From Geobacter argillaceus (lineage in GTDB: Bacteria; Desulfobacterota; Desulfuromonadia; Geobacterales; DSM-12255): a stretch of DNA of 64,000 nucleotides. Positions 26,972-36,398 of this stretch are shown here, one piece after another. The position numbers were made by a program, and so were the translations under genes. Every line of letters starts with the position of its first letter. Position 1 is the first letter of the stretch. The stretch lies in NCBI RefSeq assembly GCF_007830735.1, contig NZ_VLLN01000014.1, forward strand, positions 40,857 to 104,856, written 5' to 3'. The notes below the pieces were generated by a model that worked only from the letters and a program-made list of their open reading frames with translations, ran no database searches and was not told the origin of the DNA.

Positions 26972-27751
26972 CTATCGCCCCTGAAACCGTGGCTGTCGCT
27001 TCTCCAGAAAGGCGCCCATCCCCTCTTTCTGATCCCCGGTCGTAAAGCAGAGGGCAAAGGCATCTCGCTCCATGAGGCAGGCATTGCGCAGGTCCATGTC
27101 GACACCGGCATCAATGACCTCTTTGGCCATCCGCAACGACAGGAGCCCGCGGCTGCAGATCTTTCGCAGCACGGCACACGCCTCGGAAAGCAGCTGATCA
27201 TCCTGATGAACCCGGTTGACCAGACCGATGCGGAGCGCCTCAACAGCATCGATCAACTCCCCTGACATGATCAGTTCCTTGGCCAGCGACTTGCCAACCA
27301 GGCGCGGCAGGCGCTGGGTGCCGCCGAAACCGGGAATGATGCCGAGGGTTACATCGGGAAAACCGAAGGTTGCCGACGCTGCAGCCAGGATGAAGTCACA
27401 GGCAAGAGCCAGTTCCAGCCCCCCCCCGAGGGCGGGACCGTTGACCGCCGCCACGACCGGCTTGCCAAGGGACTCGATGGCAAACATGAGCCGTTGCCCT
27501 TCGCTGGCAAAGGCACCGGCCTCCAGCGGCGACAGGTTCGTCATCTCATCTACAGCTGTCCCGTCACAAAAATGCCCGCCAGCGCCGGTCAGCAGCACTC
27601 CACGCACCGTTTCGTCGCCCCTGCAGCGGGCAATGATCTGCGCGAGGGCCGAAATCATCTGCCGGTTGAGACGATTCGCTGCCTCAGGGCAATTCAGGGT
27701 GACAACGGCTATCCCATTATCAATACGTATGGTGAGATGCTTATCAGGCAT
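26972..27751 (-). CDS. Enoyl-CoA hydratase/isomerase family protein
   Basis: 259-residue crotonase-fold protein, first gene of the meaB cluster. Oxyanion-hole segments are HFCDGTAVDEM and GPALGGGLELALACD, followed by GIIPGFGGTQRLPRLVG, closer to canonical crotonases than its paralogue downstream. Substrate unknown; acyl-CoA metabolism linked to a B12-dependent mutase is likely from the neighbours. Confidence 0.85.
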   Translation of the reverse strand: MPDKHLTIRIDNGIAVVTLNCPEAANRLNRQMISALAQIIARCRGDETVRGVLLTGAGGHFCDGTAVDEMTNLSPLEAGAFASEGQRLMFAIESLGKPVVAAVNGPALGGGLELALACDFILAAASATFGFPDVTLGIIPGFGGTQRLPRLVGKSLAKELIMSGELIDAVEALRIGLVNRVHQDDQLLSEACAVLRKICSRGLLSLRMAKEVIDAGVDMDLRNACLMERDAFALCFTTGDQKEGMGAFLEKRQPRFQGR

Positions 27752-27941
27752 CGCAACTCCTTCAACTTTTAGCCAGACTGAAATACAGGTAAGGACGAAC
27801 TATAGCAACGCCGCAGTCAGCGTGTCAAGGCGAATAACACTGCCTCATAACGACATTTTACTTAAACCAAACACAGTTACGTTAACGGAAAGGCGCGAAA
27901 GGGCTTACTTCATCAGGTCCGGCAGCATGTAACTATGTTTT

Positions 27942-28325
27942 TCAGTGGGGCACGTACTGCTCCACAAGCTCCTCAATGATCTCACCAATGGTTGTCCGCT
28001 CATGGGCAGCCGCAATCTTGAGCCGCAGATGCAGGTCCTGGCGAATATTGATGGTCAGGCGCACATCACCGGCAGGAACCAGTCCGGCAGCATAGGTCTT
28101 TGCCTGCGCTTTTGGCGTTTTTTTGCGCCCTCCCCTTACAGCGGCCCTTTTACCACTTCTTGAAGCAGGCTTAGTGGGCTGACCGGTTGCGACCTGCTCG
28201 GTTTTGACCTTCTTTGGCAAACGGTCAGGTGGCACGACAACGACCGTGTTCTTGAGTGATTCCTTCCCGGGTGGCTCTTGAAGAGCCCCGAACAGTGACA
28301 TCTGATCCTTCCCCTCGTCGGTCAT
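27942..28325 (-). CDS. Ribbon-helix-helix-type DNA-binding protein
   Basis: 127 residues from the ATG at 28325 (GAGGGAGGCG just upstream). The N-terminal two thirds is Lys/Arg/Pro-rich and probably disordered. The end, DVRLTINIRQDLHLRLKIAAAHERTTIGEIIEELVEQY in substance, is a strand-helix-helix pattern like Arc/MetJ or ParG-type proteins. It may act as a repressor or chromosome-segregation accessory. No toxin gene or partner is adjacent, and I cannot name its target. Confidence 0.62.
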   Translation of the reverse strand: MTDEGKDQMSLFGALQEPPGKESLKNTVVVVPPDRLPKKVKTEQVATGQPTKPASRSGKRAAVRGGRKKTPKAQAKTYAAGLVPAGDVRLTINIRQDLHLRLKIAAAHERTTIGEIIEELVEQYVPH

Positions 28326-28636
28326 CGCCTCCCTCGCAGTATGGAACTGAGCTGCATGCACGTGGCACGATACCGGTCGCACCTGTCGTACGCAAGTAAA
28401 AACATATTTTCATACATACACCAAGCATTCAACCACACCCTGCACTTTAAAAATTCGATCCATGCATGACCGTAACGCACGAGTCGCTACTGCCCATAAC
28501 TACTTGAGTCGTACCGGTTTTACCGGCTTTCTCCGCAAACAAACTATTGTTGCTTTTAAAAGGCATTTATATTAGGATTCACCGCTGTTCACGCCCGAAG
28601 CATTTCCATTTCCCCGTAAGGAGTCAACCAGCCACC
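28326..28636. other. Intergenic region between divergent genes
   Basis: About 310 bp, A+T richer than its neighbours, separating the RHH-type gene from the PpiD-like gene. It must hold both promoters, but I see no element good enough to place. No ORF or RNA signature was recognised. Confidence 0.5.
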
Positions 28637-30220
28637 ATGCTCGGCATCATGCGGAAGTACAAACAGTCCATCGTCATCAAGATCGTCTTCGTTGTAATCG
28701 TCCTCTCCTTTATCGGCACCATTTTTCTGGTTTGGGGAAAAGGCGATCAGGGGAGTGGCGGCTCGCGCAGCTATGCAGCAAAAGTGAACGGCACCAAGAT
28801 ATCCCTCGACGATTACCAGCGGAGCTACTACCGCCTGCGAAGCATCTACGAGCAGCTCTATGGGCGTTCCATCTCACCGGAGCTGGAAAAACAGATGGGA
28901 ATCCGCAAGCTGGCCATGGAGAGCCTTGTTGAGTCCGAACTGGTCCGTCAGGCCGCCCGCAAGATGGGCATTTCGGTGAGCAAGGACGAGGTAACCAGGG
29001 CCATTGCCGAAGTACCGGCCTTCCAGAAAGACGGCGCTTTCAATTTCGATCAATACCTGCAGATCCTGAAGAGCAACCGGATTACCCCCGCCGATTTTGA
29101 AGAGTCCCAAAAGGAAGAGATCATTATCAAAAAGGCCCGCCAGCAGATCAAGGACAAGGTAGCCGTCAGCGACGACGAAGCCCGCCGGTATTTTGCCAAG
29201 CGAAACGACCGGCTTGATCTCCAATTTGTGTCCTTTTCCCCGGCCCAACTCATGAACGAGGTCAAACTCACCGACCAGGACCTTACCGCCCACCTCCAGG
29301 GAAAACAGGACAAGTTCAAGACCCCGGAGCAGATCAGCATCCAATACTGCTCTATCGACCCCGCGGCCCTTGCCGGCAAGGTAACCCTGGGAGACGAGGA
29401 GATCCAGACGTTCTACCAGAAAAACATCGACCGCTATCAGGGCAAGGGCGGTATCCTCCCCCTGACCGAGGTCAAGGACAAGGTCAGGACCGACGCTGCC
29501 AAGGACAAGGCAGCCAAGCAGGCCTACGAACTGGCTGCCGACGCCATCAACAAGAACAAGGGTGGCGACCTCCAGGCAGTGGCCAAGGCCTTTGGCACCT
29601 CCATAGCCGTGACCCCGCTCTTTGCCGCCACCCAACCGCCGGCCGCCCTTGCCACCGAGGCCCAGCTGATCAAGAAGGCCTTCGCACTCAAGGAAGGCGA
29701 AATCGGCGGCCCCGTGGAAACGACCAAAGGGATCTACGCCATCAAGATCAAGGAGCGTAAGCCGGCTGCCGTTCCGCCGCTTGCCCGGATACGCGCCCAG
29801 GTCGAGGCCAGCGCCAGGGCAGAAAAGGCAAAGGATCTGGCCAAGAAAAAGGCAGAAGAAGCACTGGCACTCCTTGGCAAGGGTGGAGCCGGGCTCAAGG
29901 CCCAGGAAACGGGCAGCTTTACCTTTTCCGACAAAGGCGAGATTCCGAAAATAGGGCTCGCCCCCGCACTGCAGGAGGCGGCATTCACCCTGACCGCTGC
30001 TGCACCGGTTCCCAAAGAACCATTCAAGATCGGCGAGACCTGGTATGCCGTGCGCCTCAAGAACCGCAGCCAGTCAAACCCTGCCGATTTCGACAAGAGC
30101 AAGGACCAGATCAGACAGCAACTCCTGCCCAAGAAGCAGCAGGACGCCCTGGACGCCTGGGTAAAGGAGTTGCGGGCCAAGGCCAGGATCGAGACCAACA
30201 CCGCGCTGCTTACTGACTAA
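28637..30220 (+). CDS. PpiD/SurA-like periplasmic chaperone
   Basis: 527 residues from the ATG at 28637 (AAGGAG about 13 bases upstream). It begins MLGIMRKYKQSIVIKIVFVVI, a membrane anchor with a short cytoplasmic start, then a SurA-type N-terminal helical domain (about 55-200). A canonical parvulin rotamase signature is not visible in the middle, where Lys-rich helices occur instead, so chaperone function without strong isomerase activity is likely. It should sit on the periplasmic face of the inner membrane. Confidence 0.8.
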   Translation: MLGIMRKYKQSIVIKIVFVVIVLSFIGTIFLVWGKGDQGSGGSRSYAAKVNGTKISLDDYQRSYYRLRSIYEQLYGRSISPELEKQMGIRKLAMESLVESELVRQAARKMGISVSKDEVTRAIAEVPAFQKDGAFNFDQYLQILKSNRITPADFEESQKEEIIIKKARQQIKDKVAVSDDEARRYFAKRNDRLDLQFVSFSPAQLMNEVKLTDQDLTAHLQGKQDKFKTPEQISIQYCSIDPAALAGKVTLGDEEIQTFYQKNIDRYQGKGGILPLTEVKDKVRTDAAKDKAAKQAYELAADAINKNKGGDLQAVAKAFGTSIAVTPLFAATQPPAALATEAQLIKKAFALKEGEIGGPVETTKGIYAIKIKERKPAAVPPLARIRAQVEASARAEKAKDLAKKKAEEALALLGKGGAGLKAQETGSFTFSDKGEIPKIGLAPALQEAAFTLTAAAPVPKEPFKIGETWYAVRLKNRSQSNPADFDKSKDQIRQQLLPKKQQDALDAWVKELRAKARIETNTALLTD

Positions 30221-30233
30221 AAACCTGCTCAGG

Positions 30234-30285
30234 GCTAAGGGTTCGGGGCGCGGACTGGATAGTCCCCGAGCCCCGAACCCTTAGC
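30234..30285. repeat. Long hairpin between the PpiD-like gene and purC
   Basis: GCTAAGGGTTCGGGG (30234-30248) and its exact complement (30271-30285) form a 15-bp stem, and the 22-base interior can add a GGACT/AGTCC stem. There is no T run, so it may be a repeated intergenic element, an mRNA-stabilising hairpin or a factor-dependent terminator. Confidence 0.65.
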
Positions 30286-30307
30286 TAGACAAAAGGAGAG
30301 ACCGACA

Positions 30308-31198
30308 ATGGCTCAGCCAATTCTGCAGACCGATTTCCCTACCCTGAAACTGGCCGGACGCGGCAAGGTCCGTGACATCTACGATCTGGGCACGGCCCTT
30401 TTGATTGTCACCACTGACCGCATCTCCGCCTTTGACGTCATCATGAACGAGGGTATTCCGGACAAAGGGGCTGTCCTGAACCAGATTTCCGCCTTCTGGT
30501 TCCATCAGATGGAGGAGATCGTCCCGAACCATATCATCTCCACCGACGTCAAGGATTTTCCGGCCCAATGCCAGCCATACGCCGACATCCTGACCGACCG
30601 CTCCATGCTGGTGAAAAAGGCCAAGCCGCTGCCGGCAGAATGCATCGTCCGGGGATACCTCTCGGGCTCCGGCTGGAAGGATTACCAGGCTACCGGCAGT
30701 ATCTGCGGCATCGCCCTGCCGGCCGGCCTGCTGGAATCCGATCGTCTCCCGGAACCGATCTTCACCCCGTCCACCAAGGCGGAGTTGGGGACCCACGACG
30801 AGAACATCTCGTTCGACACAATGGCCGCACTCTGTGGCAGGGAACTGGCCGGAAAAGTCCGTGACGTCACCCTGAAGATCTATGCCAAGGCACGGGACAT
30901 TGCCGACGCCAAGGGGATCATCATTGCCGACACCAAGTTTGAGTATGGGATCTACAATGACGAACTGATCATCATCGACGAGTGCATGACTCCGGACTCC
31001 AGCCGCTTCTGGCCGAAAGACAGCTACCGGCCGGGCGGGGCGCAGCCCTCGTTCGACAAGCAGTTCCTCCGCGACTACCTGGAAACCCTGGACTGGAACA
31101 AGACCGCGCCAGCGCCGCCCCTCCCGCAGGAGATTGTTACCAAGACTGGCGACAAGTACCGGGAGGCCCTGTTCCGCCTGACCGGCATCAGGCTGTGA
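30308..31198 (+). CDS. purC: SAICAR synthetase
   Basis: Phosphoribosylaminoimidazole-succinocarboxamide synthase of purine synthesis, 296 residues (the longer, yeast-like form). Signatures are [22 protein letters not shown], the [16 protein letters not shown] segment and DTKFEYG near residue 210. AAAGGAGAGACCGACA precedes the ATG. It seems to be a single-gene unit with a strong terminator right after the stop. Confidence 0.96.
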   Translation: MAQPILQTDFPTLKLAGRGKVRDIYDLGTALLIVTTDRISAFDVIMNEGIPDKGAVLNQISAFWFHQMEEIVPNHIISTDVKDFPAQCQPYADILTDRSMLVKKAKPLPAECIVRGYLSGSGWKDYQATGSICGIALPAGLLESDRLPEPIFTPSTKAELGTHDENISFDTMAALCGRELAGKVRDVTLKIYAKARDIADAKGIIIADTKFEYGIYNDELIIIDECMTPDSSRFWPKDSYRPGGAQPSFDKQFLRDYLETLDWNKTAPAPPLPQEIVTKTGDKYREALFRLTGIRL

Positions 31199-31205
31199 CG
31201 TCAAG

Positions 31206-31232
31206 ACCCCGGGTTTCCCCCCGGGGTTTTTC
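31206..31232 (+). terminator. Intrinsic terminator of purC
   Basis: Stem ACCCCGGG/CCCGGGGT with a TTTCCC loop and a five-base T run, starting 8 bp after the purC stop codon. Confidence 0.9.
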
Positions 31233-31288
31233 TTTACTCAGTTGCTGTCGGATGGCAGCCGATTTCACCCTTAAGGCCCTACACTTCC

Positions 31289-32674
31289 ATGTCAGACCAT
31301 TGTTTTCTCATCGATACCCATGCCCATCTGGATGGCGAGGATTTCCAGGCCGATCTTGAGGCGACCCTGGAGCGGGCACGGGCCGCCGGGCTCTCCCACA
31401 TCGTCACCGTGGGGGCCGACCTTTCCTCCAGCCGTGCCGCACTGAACCTTGCCAGGCAGCACGACGAGCTCTTCTGCGCCGTCGGCGTCCACCCCCACGA
31501 TGCACTCCAGGTGGACGACGCCTGCATCGAAGAGATACGCGCCCTGGCAGCTGACCCGAAGGTGGTGGCCATCGGCGAAATCGGCCTCGACTTTTACCGG
31601 GACCGCTCACCGCACGACATTCAGGAGGCTGTCTTTCGCCGGTTCATCCGCCTGGCGCGGGAGCTGGAACTCCCGGTCATTGTCCATGACCGGGACGCCC
31701 ACGACCGGGTCATGACCATCCTGCGCGAGGAAAAGGCCCATGAAGTCGGCGGCGTGCTCCACTGCTTTTCCGGCGACCTGACACTGGCCAACGAATGCAT
31801 TGCCATGGGGTTCCTCATCTCCATTCCCGGCACGGTCACTTACCCCTCCAACGAAAAGTTGCGGGAGGTGGTCAGGGGGGTGAAGATCGAGCATCTCCTG
31901 GTCGAGACCGACTGTCCCTACCTGTCACCGGTCCCCCATCGGGGCAAACGGAACGAACCGGCCCATGTGCGCCTTACCGCTGCAAAGGTCGCCGAATTGA
32001 AAGGACTTACCCTGGAGGACGTGGGTAGGATCACCTCCCTGAACGCCCGCCGACTATTCGGGATCGCCCCTGAGATGGAAGAGACAACCATTGCCTATCC
32101 CATTCGCGATTCGCTCTATCTGAACATCACCAACCGTTGTTCCAACCACTGCACCTTCTGCCCGAAATTCTCCGATTTCCTGGTCAAGGGGCACCAACTG
32201 CGCCTCGACCACGAGCCGTCAACGGCCGAGGTGCTGCACGCCATCGGCGACCCAACCGGATACGCTGAAATCGTTTTCTGCGGGTTCGGTGAGTCGTTGA
32301 TCCGCCTCGACGTCGTCAAGGAGGTGGCAACGGCGCTCAAGCTCCAGGGGGTGAAGATCCGCGTCAACACCGACGGTCAGGCCAATCTGGTCCATGGCCG
32401 CAACATCCTGCCCGAGCTGTCGGGGCTGGTGGATACGGTATCGGTCAGTCTGAATGCCGCCGATCCGACGACGTACGAGCAGCTTTGCAATACCCCGTTC
32501 GGGGAGGAGGGATTCAGGGCGGTCTGTGACTTCCTGCGGGCGGCACGCACTCACATCCCCCACGTGGTGGCCACGGCTGTCACGGTTCCCGGCCTGGACA
32601 TCGCACGGGTGAAGGCCCTCGCCGAGAGTCTTGGTGTGGAATTTCGGGAGAGGGAGTACGCAGAGGTCGGCTGA
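31289..32674 (+). CDS. TatD-family hydrolase fused to a radical SAM domain
   Basis: 461 residues. Residues 1-260 are a complete TatD-type metal-dependent DNase: DTHAHLD (H11, H13), GVHPHDA, GEIGLDFY, HDRDAHD, HCFSGD and ETDCPYL. Residues about 270-461 begin a radical SAM domain with C284, C288 and C291 (CSNHCTFC) and a GFGES motif for SAM binding. The fusion matches the 'TatD-associated radical SAM' family that is also found as separate genes. The joint function is not known; the substrate of the SAM part is unassigned. Confidence 0.93.
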   Translation: MSDHCFLIDTHAHLDGEDFQADLEATLERARAAGLSHIVTVGADLSSSRAALNLARQHDELFCAVGVHPHDALQVDDACIEEIRALAADPKVVAIGEIGLDFYRDRSPHDIQEAVFRRFIRLARELELPVIVHDRDAHDRVMTILREEKAHEVGGVLHCFSGDLTLANECIAMGFLISIPGTVTYPSNEKLREVVRGVKIEHLLVETDCPYLSPVPHRGKRNEPAHVRLTAAKVAELKGLTLEDVGRITSLNARRLFGIAPEMEETTIAYPIRDSLYLNITNRCSNHCTFCPKFSDFLVKGHQLRLDHEPSTAEVLHAIGDPTGYAEIVFCGFGESLIRLDVVKEVATALKLQGVKIRVNTDGQANLVHGRNILPELSGLVDTVSVSLNAADPTTYEQLCNTPFGEEGFRAVCDFLRAARTHIPHVVATAVTVPGLDIARVKALAESLGVEFREREYAEVG

Positions 32675-33040
32675 CGGGACAATTGGGCTGGTTGCACCAC
32701 GGAGGACACGGAGAACGACACATCTTTTGTTTTGCAAATCGGTCAGAACGCAATTCGCATTTCTGCAAAACAATACCAACGAAACCACCACAAGATAATT
32801 AGTTGTTTTTATTGAACTTTACTTTACTTACCACTCGAAACTCACCTGATACGGCCAACTCTCACCAAACCTTTTTGCATATCTTCCAAAAAACGTTCCG
32901 CATACCAAAAGAACAATCAACCAACTCAACAACTCAAGCAGCTTTAATTATTACACTTTATTTGTTATACAAATTAATAGAACATTGGTATCCAAGTTGC
33001 TTTGTCATCTGAACATCAACCGATAAAGGGGGATTACCCA
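32675..33040. other. A+T-rich leader region before the OFA-family carrier
   Basis: About 365 bp with no believable gene. It holds a 10-bp inverted repeat, TTGTTTTGCA (32727-32736) and TGCAAAACAA (32764-32773), with 27 bp between the arms, and a long A+T-rich run from 32800 to 33000. Promoter and regulatory sites for the carrier gene must lie here, but none can be fixed by eye. Confidence 0.5.
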
Positions 33041-34396
33041 ATGACACAAGCAGACTCCAATAAAGGATGGCGCGTAGTCGGGGCCGGCACCGGCATCAAC
33101 CTGGCGCTCGGCGTGCTCTATGCCTGGAGCATCTTCAAGGGGGCAATCAAGGCCTCCATCGAAAAAGGGGGCCCCGGCGCATTCCAGTGGGACCTTGCCT
33201 CCATCAACGATCCCTACGCGGTCTGTTGTCTCACCTTTGCCTTTGCCATGATCCTGGCCGGCAAATGCCAGGACAAGATCGGCCCCGCCAAGACAGCCCT
33301 CATTGGCGGTCTCCTGGTAGGGTGCGGTTTTACCCTGACTGCGTTGTCACCCAGCTACCTCGCCTGGGTCGTCGGCTTTGGGGTTCTTGCCGGCGCCGGC
33401 TTCGGCTTCGGTTACTCCGCAGCAACCCCGCCGGCCCTCAAGTGGTTCTCTCCTGCCAAAACGGGCCTGATCGCCGGGATCGTGGTTGCCGGCTTCGGCC
33501 TGGCACCGGTCTATATTGCCCCCCTCGCCAGTTGGCTTCTGGGCGCCTTCGGCATCCAGAAGGCGATGCTGGTACTGGCTGTCGCCTTCACGGTGATCGT
33601 CTGCGGCCTCTCCTTCTTTGTGGTCAACCCTCCCCAGGGCTATGTCCCGGCAGAACCTGCCGATCCGGGGCCGGTTGCCAAACTGAACGCCTCTAAACCG
33701 GCCATCAACGCCAGCGCCAGCGAAATGCTCCGCAACTACAAGTTTTACGTGCTCTGGCTGGCCTACTTCATCGGTGCCGGCGCCGGCCTGATGGTGATCG
33801 GCAGCGTGGCCGGCCTGGCCAAAAAGAGCATGGGGGACATGGCCTTCCTGGCCGTGGCCATCATGGCCCTGGGCAACGCCGGCGGCCGGGTCGTTGCCGG
33901 CGTCCTCTCCGATAAGATCGGTCGTCGGGCCACCCTCTTCATCATGCTGGCCTTCCAGGCAGCCCTGATGTTTGCCGCCATTCCGGTGGTCGGCTCGGGC
34001 AGCGCCGTGCTGCTGGTTGTCCTGGCCACCTTCATCGGCTTCAACTACGGTTCCAACCTGGCCCTCTTCCCCTCGTTCTCCAAGGACTACTGGGGGGTCA
34101 AGAACTACGGCCTGAACTACGGCGTACTCTTCACCGCATGGGGCGTAGGCGGCTTTGTGATGGGCAAGGTTTCTGAAATGCTCAATGCCCAGCCAGGCGG
34201 CCTGAACAAGTCGTTCATGCTGGCCGGAACCCTGCTGGTTGCCGGCTCGGCGTTGACCATCTTCCTGGCCGAACTCAAGCCGGCCAAAGAAGGCGATCAG
34301 GCTCCATCCCAGTGGAAGGAGTTCTGGGCAGAATTCATGCTGGGCGCCCGCGTGTTCACCGGCTTCGAACAAGCGCCGCTCCGTACCTTGCGCTAG
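33041..34396 (+). CDS. MFS carrier, oxalate/formate antiporter (OFA) family
   Basis: 451-residue 12-helix inner-membrane carrier. The N-terminus GAGTGINLALGVLYAWSIFKG and the GFGFGYSAATPPALKWF segment of the fifth helix region are typical of OFA proteins. The loop motif DKIGRRA follows helix 8. The family moves small monocarboxylates or dicarboxylates, so oxalate, formate, pyruvate or acetate are candidates; the exact substrate is unknown. GGGGGATTACCCA precedes the ATG. Confidence 0.88.
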   Translation: MTQADSNKGWRVVGAGTGINLALGVLYAWSIFKGAIKASIEKGGPGAFQWDLASINDPYAVCCLTFAFAMILAGKCQDKIGPAKTALIGGLLVGCGFTLTALSPSYLAWVVGFGVLAGAGFGFGYSAATPPALKWFSPAKTGLIAGIVVAGFGLAPVYIAPLASWLLGAFGIQKAMLVLAVAFTVIVCGLSFFVVNPPQGYVPAEPADPGPVAKLNASKPAINASASEMLRNYKFYVLWLAYFIGAGAGLMVIGSVAGLAKKSMGDMAFLAVAIMALGNAGGRVVAGVLSDKIGRRATLFIMLAFQAALMFAAIPVVGSGSAVLLVVLATFIGFNYGSNLALFPSFSKDYWGVKNYGLNYGVLFTAWGVGGFVMGKVSEMLNAQPGGLNKSFMLAGTLLVAGSALTIFLAELKPAKEGDQAPSQWKEFWAEFMLGARVFTGFEQAPLRTLR

Positions 34397-34417
34397 ATCG
34401 GCTTCCTTGGACCACCT

Positions 34418-34450
34418 CAAAGGGCTATGCGTCATGCGTAGCCCTTTTTC
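34418..34450 (+). terminator. Intrinsic terminator of the OFA carrier gene
   Basis: Stem AAAGGGCTATGC/GCGTAGCCCTTT with one wobble pair, followed by a T run. Confidence 0.85.
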
Positions 34451-34533
34451 ATTATAGACGGCCATTGCCCCCCTCACGGAAACATACTATACTTCGTAGC
34501 GCCTTCAGAACCGCCACGCACCGGGAGTCCCCC

Positions 34534-35778
34534 ATGTCCGCCAACACCCGCTGGCTTCTTTTGCTCTGCCTGGCCCAGATATTCATCATGCTGGTGTTCA
34601 TCAACTACTCCGCCGTTCTGCCGATGCTGAAACAGGAGTGGGGGATGAACAACACCATGGCCGGTTCCATCTTCTCGGTCTATCAGCTCGGCTACATCGC
34701 CTCAGGCGTCATTCTGAGCACGTTGACCGATCGCCTCAATACCAAATACATCTTCATCATCTCGGCCCTCTGGTCGGCTACCGCCAATCTTCTTTTTGCC
34801 TTCTTCGCCCACGATTATATGTCCGCCATGCTGTTGCGGGCTCTGACCGGCATCGGCATGGGGGGCACCTATATGCCCGGCCTCAAGCTGGTTGCCGAAC
34901 GCTTTCCCAGCGCACAGCGCGGTCGTGCCGTCGGCATCTACGTAGGCGCGCTGGTTCTCGGTGCCTCCCTGTCCCTGGCCCTCACCGGTGGGCTGACCAC
35001 CCTCTTCAACTGGCGGACCGCCTTCATCGCCTGCTCAGCCGGTGTCTATCTGGGCACGCTTCTCTCCCTGATCGTGTTCAGGAAATACCGTTTCGTTCGA
35101 CAAACCAGCCAGACAGGACCGCTGATCCCGGAAGTCCTGAAAAACCGGCCGGCCATGTTGATGATCCTGGGGTATGGGAGCCACATGTGGGAGATGTATG
35201 GCATGCGGAGTTGGCTGGCACCGTTCTTCACCGCCAATCTGGTGAACTGGGGGATCGCCAGGGGGACAGCCACCGGCTGGGGAGCAACGGCATCGGCGCT
35301 GATCATCGGGATCGGGACCTTCTCAACCGCCATCACCGGCACACTATCGGATCGGCTGGGGAGAACCAGAACCATCTTTCTGGTAATGCTGGGAAGCGCT
35401 CTGCTTTCCTGTACCTTTGGCTGGCTGGTACATGCCAACCCGTACCTGACCCTGGCCGTCGGCTGTCTTTACGGCTACCTCATAGTTGCCGAGTCGCCGG
35501 TATTTTCCACCGGCCTGACCGAACTGGTTCCGCCCGGTTACCTGGGAGCAGCCATGGGGGTTCAGTCCCTGATCGGCTACTCCCTTGGCATGATATCGCC
35601 GACAATCTTTGGCTGGGCGCTGGATCTCTGCCGCGACTGGTCGCCACTGCCAGGGGTTCCCGGTGCATGGGGCATTGCTTTCGTCACGCTCGGCATCGGC
35701 GCGTTTTTTGGGCCACTCTGCATGACCATGCTGAGAAACAGACCGGAGAGTAGTGCCATGGCAGGAGGGAAGCGATGA
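34534..35778 (+). CDS. MFS transporter
   Basis: 414 residues, about 12 membrane helices. Start chosen at ATG 34534 behind CCGGGAGTCC; the frame is open to 34312, but that would cross the preceding terminator. Motifs include SDRLGRT-type loops (TDRLNTKYIF after helix 2 and SDRLGRTRTIF after helix 8) and GIGMGGTYMPGLKL in helix 4. Substrate unknown; no neighbour helps to define it. Confidence 0.85.
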   Translation: MSANTRWLLLLCLAQIFIMLVFINYSAVLPMLKQEWGMNNTMAGSIFSVYQLGYIASGVILSTLTDRLNTKYIFIISALWSATANLLFAFFAHDYMSAMLLRALTGIGMGGTYMPGLKLVAERFPSAQRGRAVGIYVGALVLGASLSLALTGGLTTLFNWRTAFIACSAGVYLGTLLSLIVFRKYRFVRQTSQTGPLIPEVLKNRPAMLMILGYGSHMWEMYGMRSWLAPFFTANLVNWGIARGTATGWGATASALIIGIGTFSTAITGTLSDRLGRTRTIFLVMLGSALLSCTFGWLVHANPYLTLAVGCLYGYLIVAESPVFSTGLTELVPPGYLGAAMGVQSLIGYSLGMISPTIFGWALDLCRDWSPLPGVPGAWGIAFVTLGIGAFFGPLCMTMLRNRPESSAMAGGKR

Positions 35779-35871
35779 TCGGCTAATTCTCTTCAACAAA
35801 AATACAGCAGTTGCTTTTGAATTTGATCAGGAGTGCCATGGAAGCGCTCCCAAACGGAGCACATCAGATAA

Positions 35872-36279
35872 CTAGGAATGGGGGAGTTGCTGTTTGAGAA
35901 TCTGCTTGATAATGAGGATCTTGTCCGGGTCGAGTGGTTTGGTGATAAAGGCTTCAACCCCAAGCTGCTGGCAGCGCTCAAGGTCTTTTTCCTGACGGGA
36001 TGAACTGAGAATGACAACCGGAATCTGCTGGGTCCGCTGGTCGGACCGTATGGTCTCCAGAAACTCGAAACCGTCTATCTTTGGTAACCGCAGATCAAGG
36101 ATGATCAGATCGGGGAATCGCGCCCCCTGGCCATCCCCTTCGCCCAAGAGTAAATCGAACGCCTGTTTCACCTCCCGCATTACCGACACATTGGTGATGT
36201 CATGTTTGCGAAATGCATGTAACGTCAGGAATTCGTCGTCGGGATGGTCTTCAACCAGAAGGATGTGATGTTGCTTCAT
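35872..36279 (-). CDS. Single-domain response regulator (Rcp1-like)
   Basis: 135-residue receiver domain with the extended loop after helix 2 typical of Rcp1-type partners of phytochrome-like kinases. VEDHPDDE gives the acidic pocket, LDLRLP the phosphoacceptor Asp, SSS the switch residue and KPLDPDK the Lys. It lies 119 bp downstream of a kinase gene on the same strand and is its likely phosphorylation partner. Confidence 0.9.
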   Translation of the reverse strand: MKQHHILLVEDHPDDEFLTLHAFRKHDITNVSVMREVKQAFDLLLGEGDGQGARFPDLIILDLRLPKIDGFEFLETIRSDQRTQQIPVVILSSSRQEKDLERCQQLGVEAFITKPLDPDKILIIKQILKQQLPHS

Positions 36280-36398
36280 CGACCTTTACCTCTCAGGCCG
36301 CTACTCGTATCGTTTTTTGATTTATAGCAACACACTGAAAAACATTCCACAAAAAAACACAGGTCGATAAAATTATATCTACCCAAAAACACTAAACA

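Noticed and set aside
26955..27249. N-terminal extension of the cobO frame
   Set aside because: The extension overlaps the preceding hydratase gene in another frame, lacks similarity, and a strong ribosome-binding site precedes the ATG at 26955.
33347..34477. 376-codon minus-strand frame antisense to the OFA carrier
   Set aside because: Gly/His/Gln-rich shadow of a membrane protein gene, crossing the downstream terminator.
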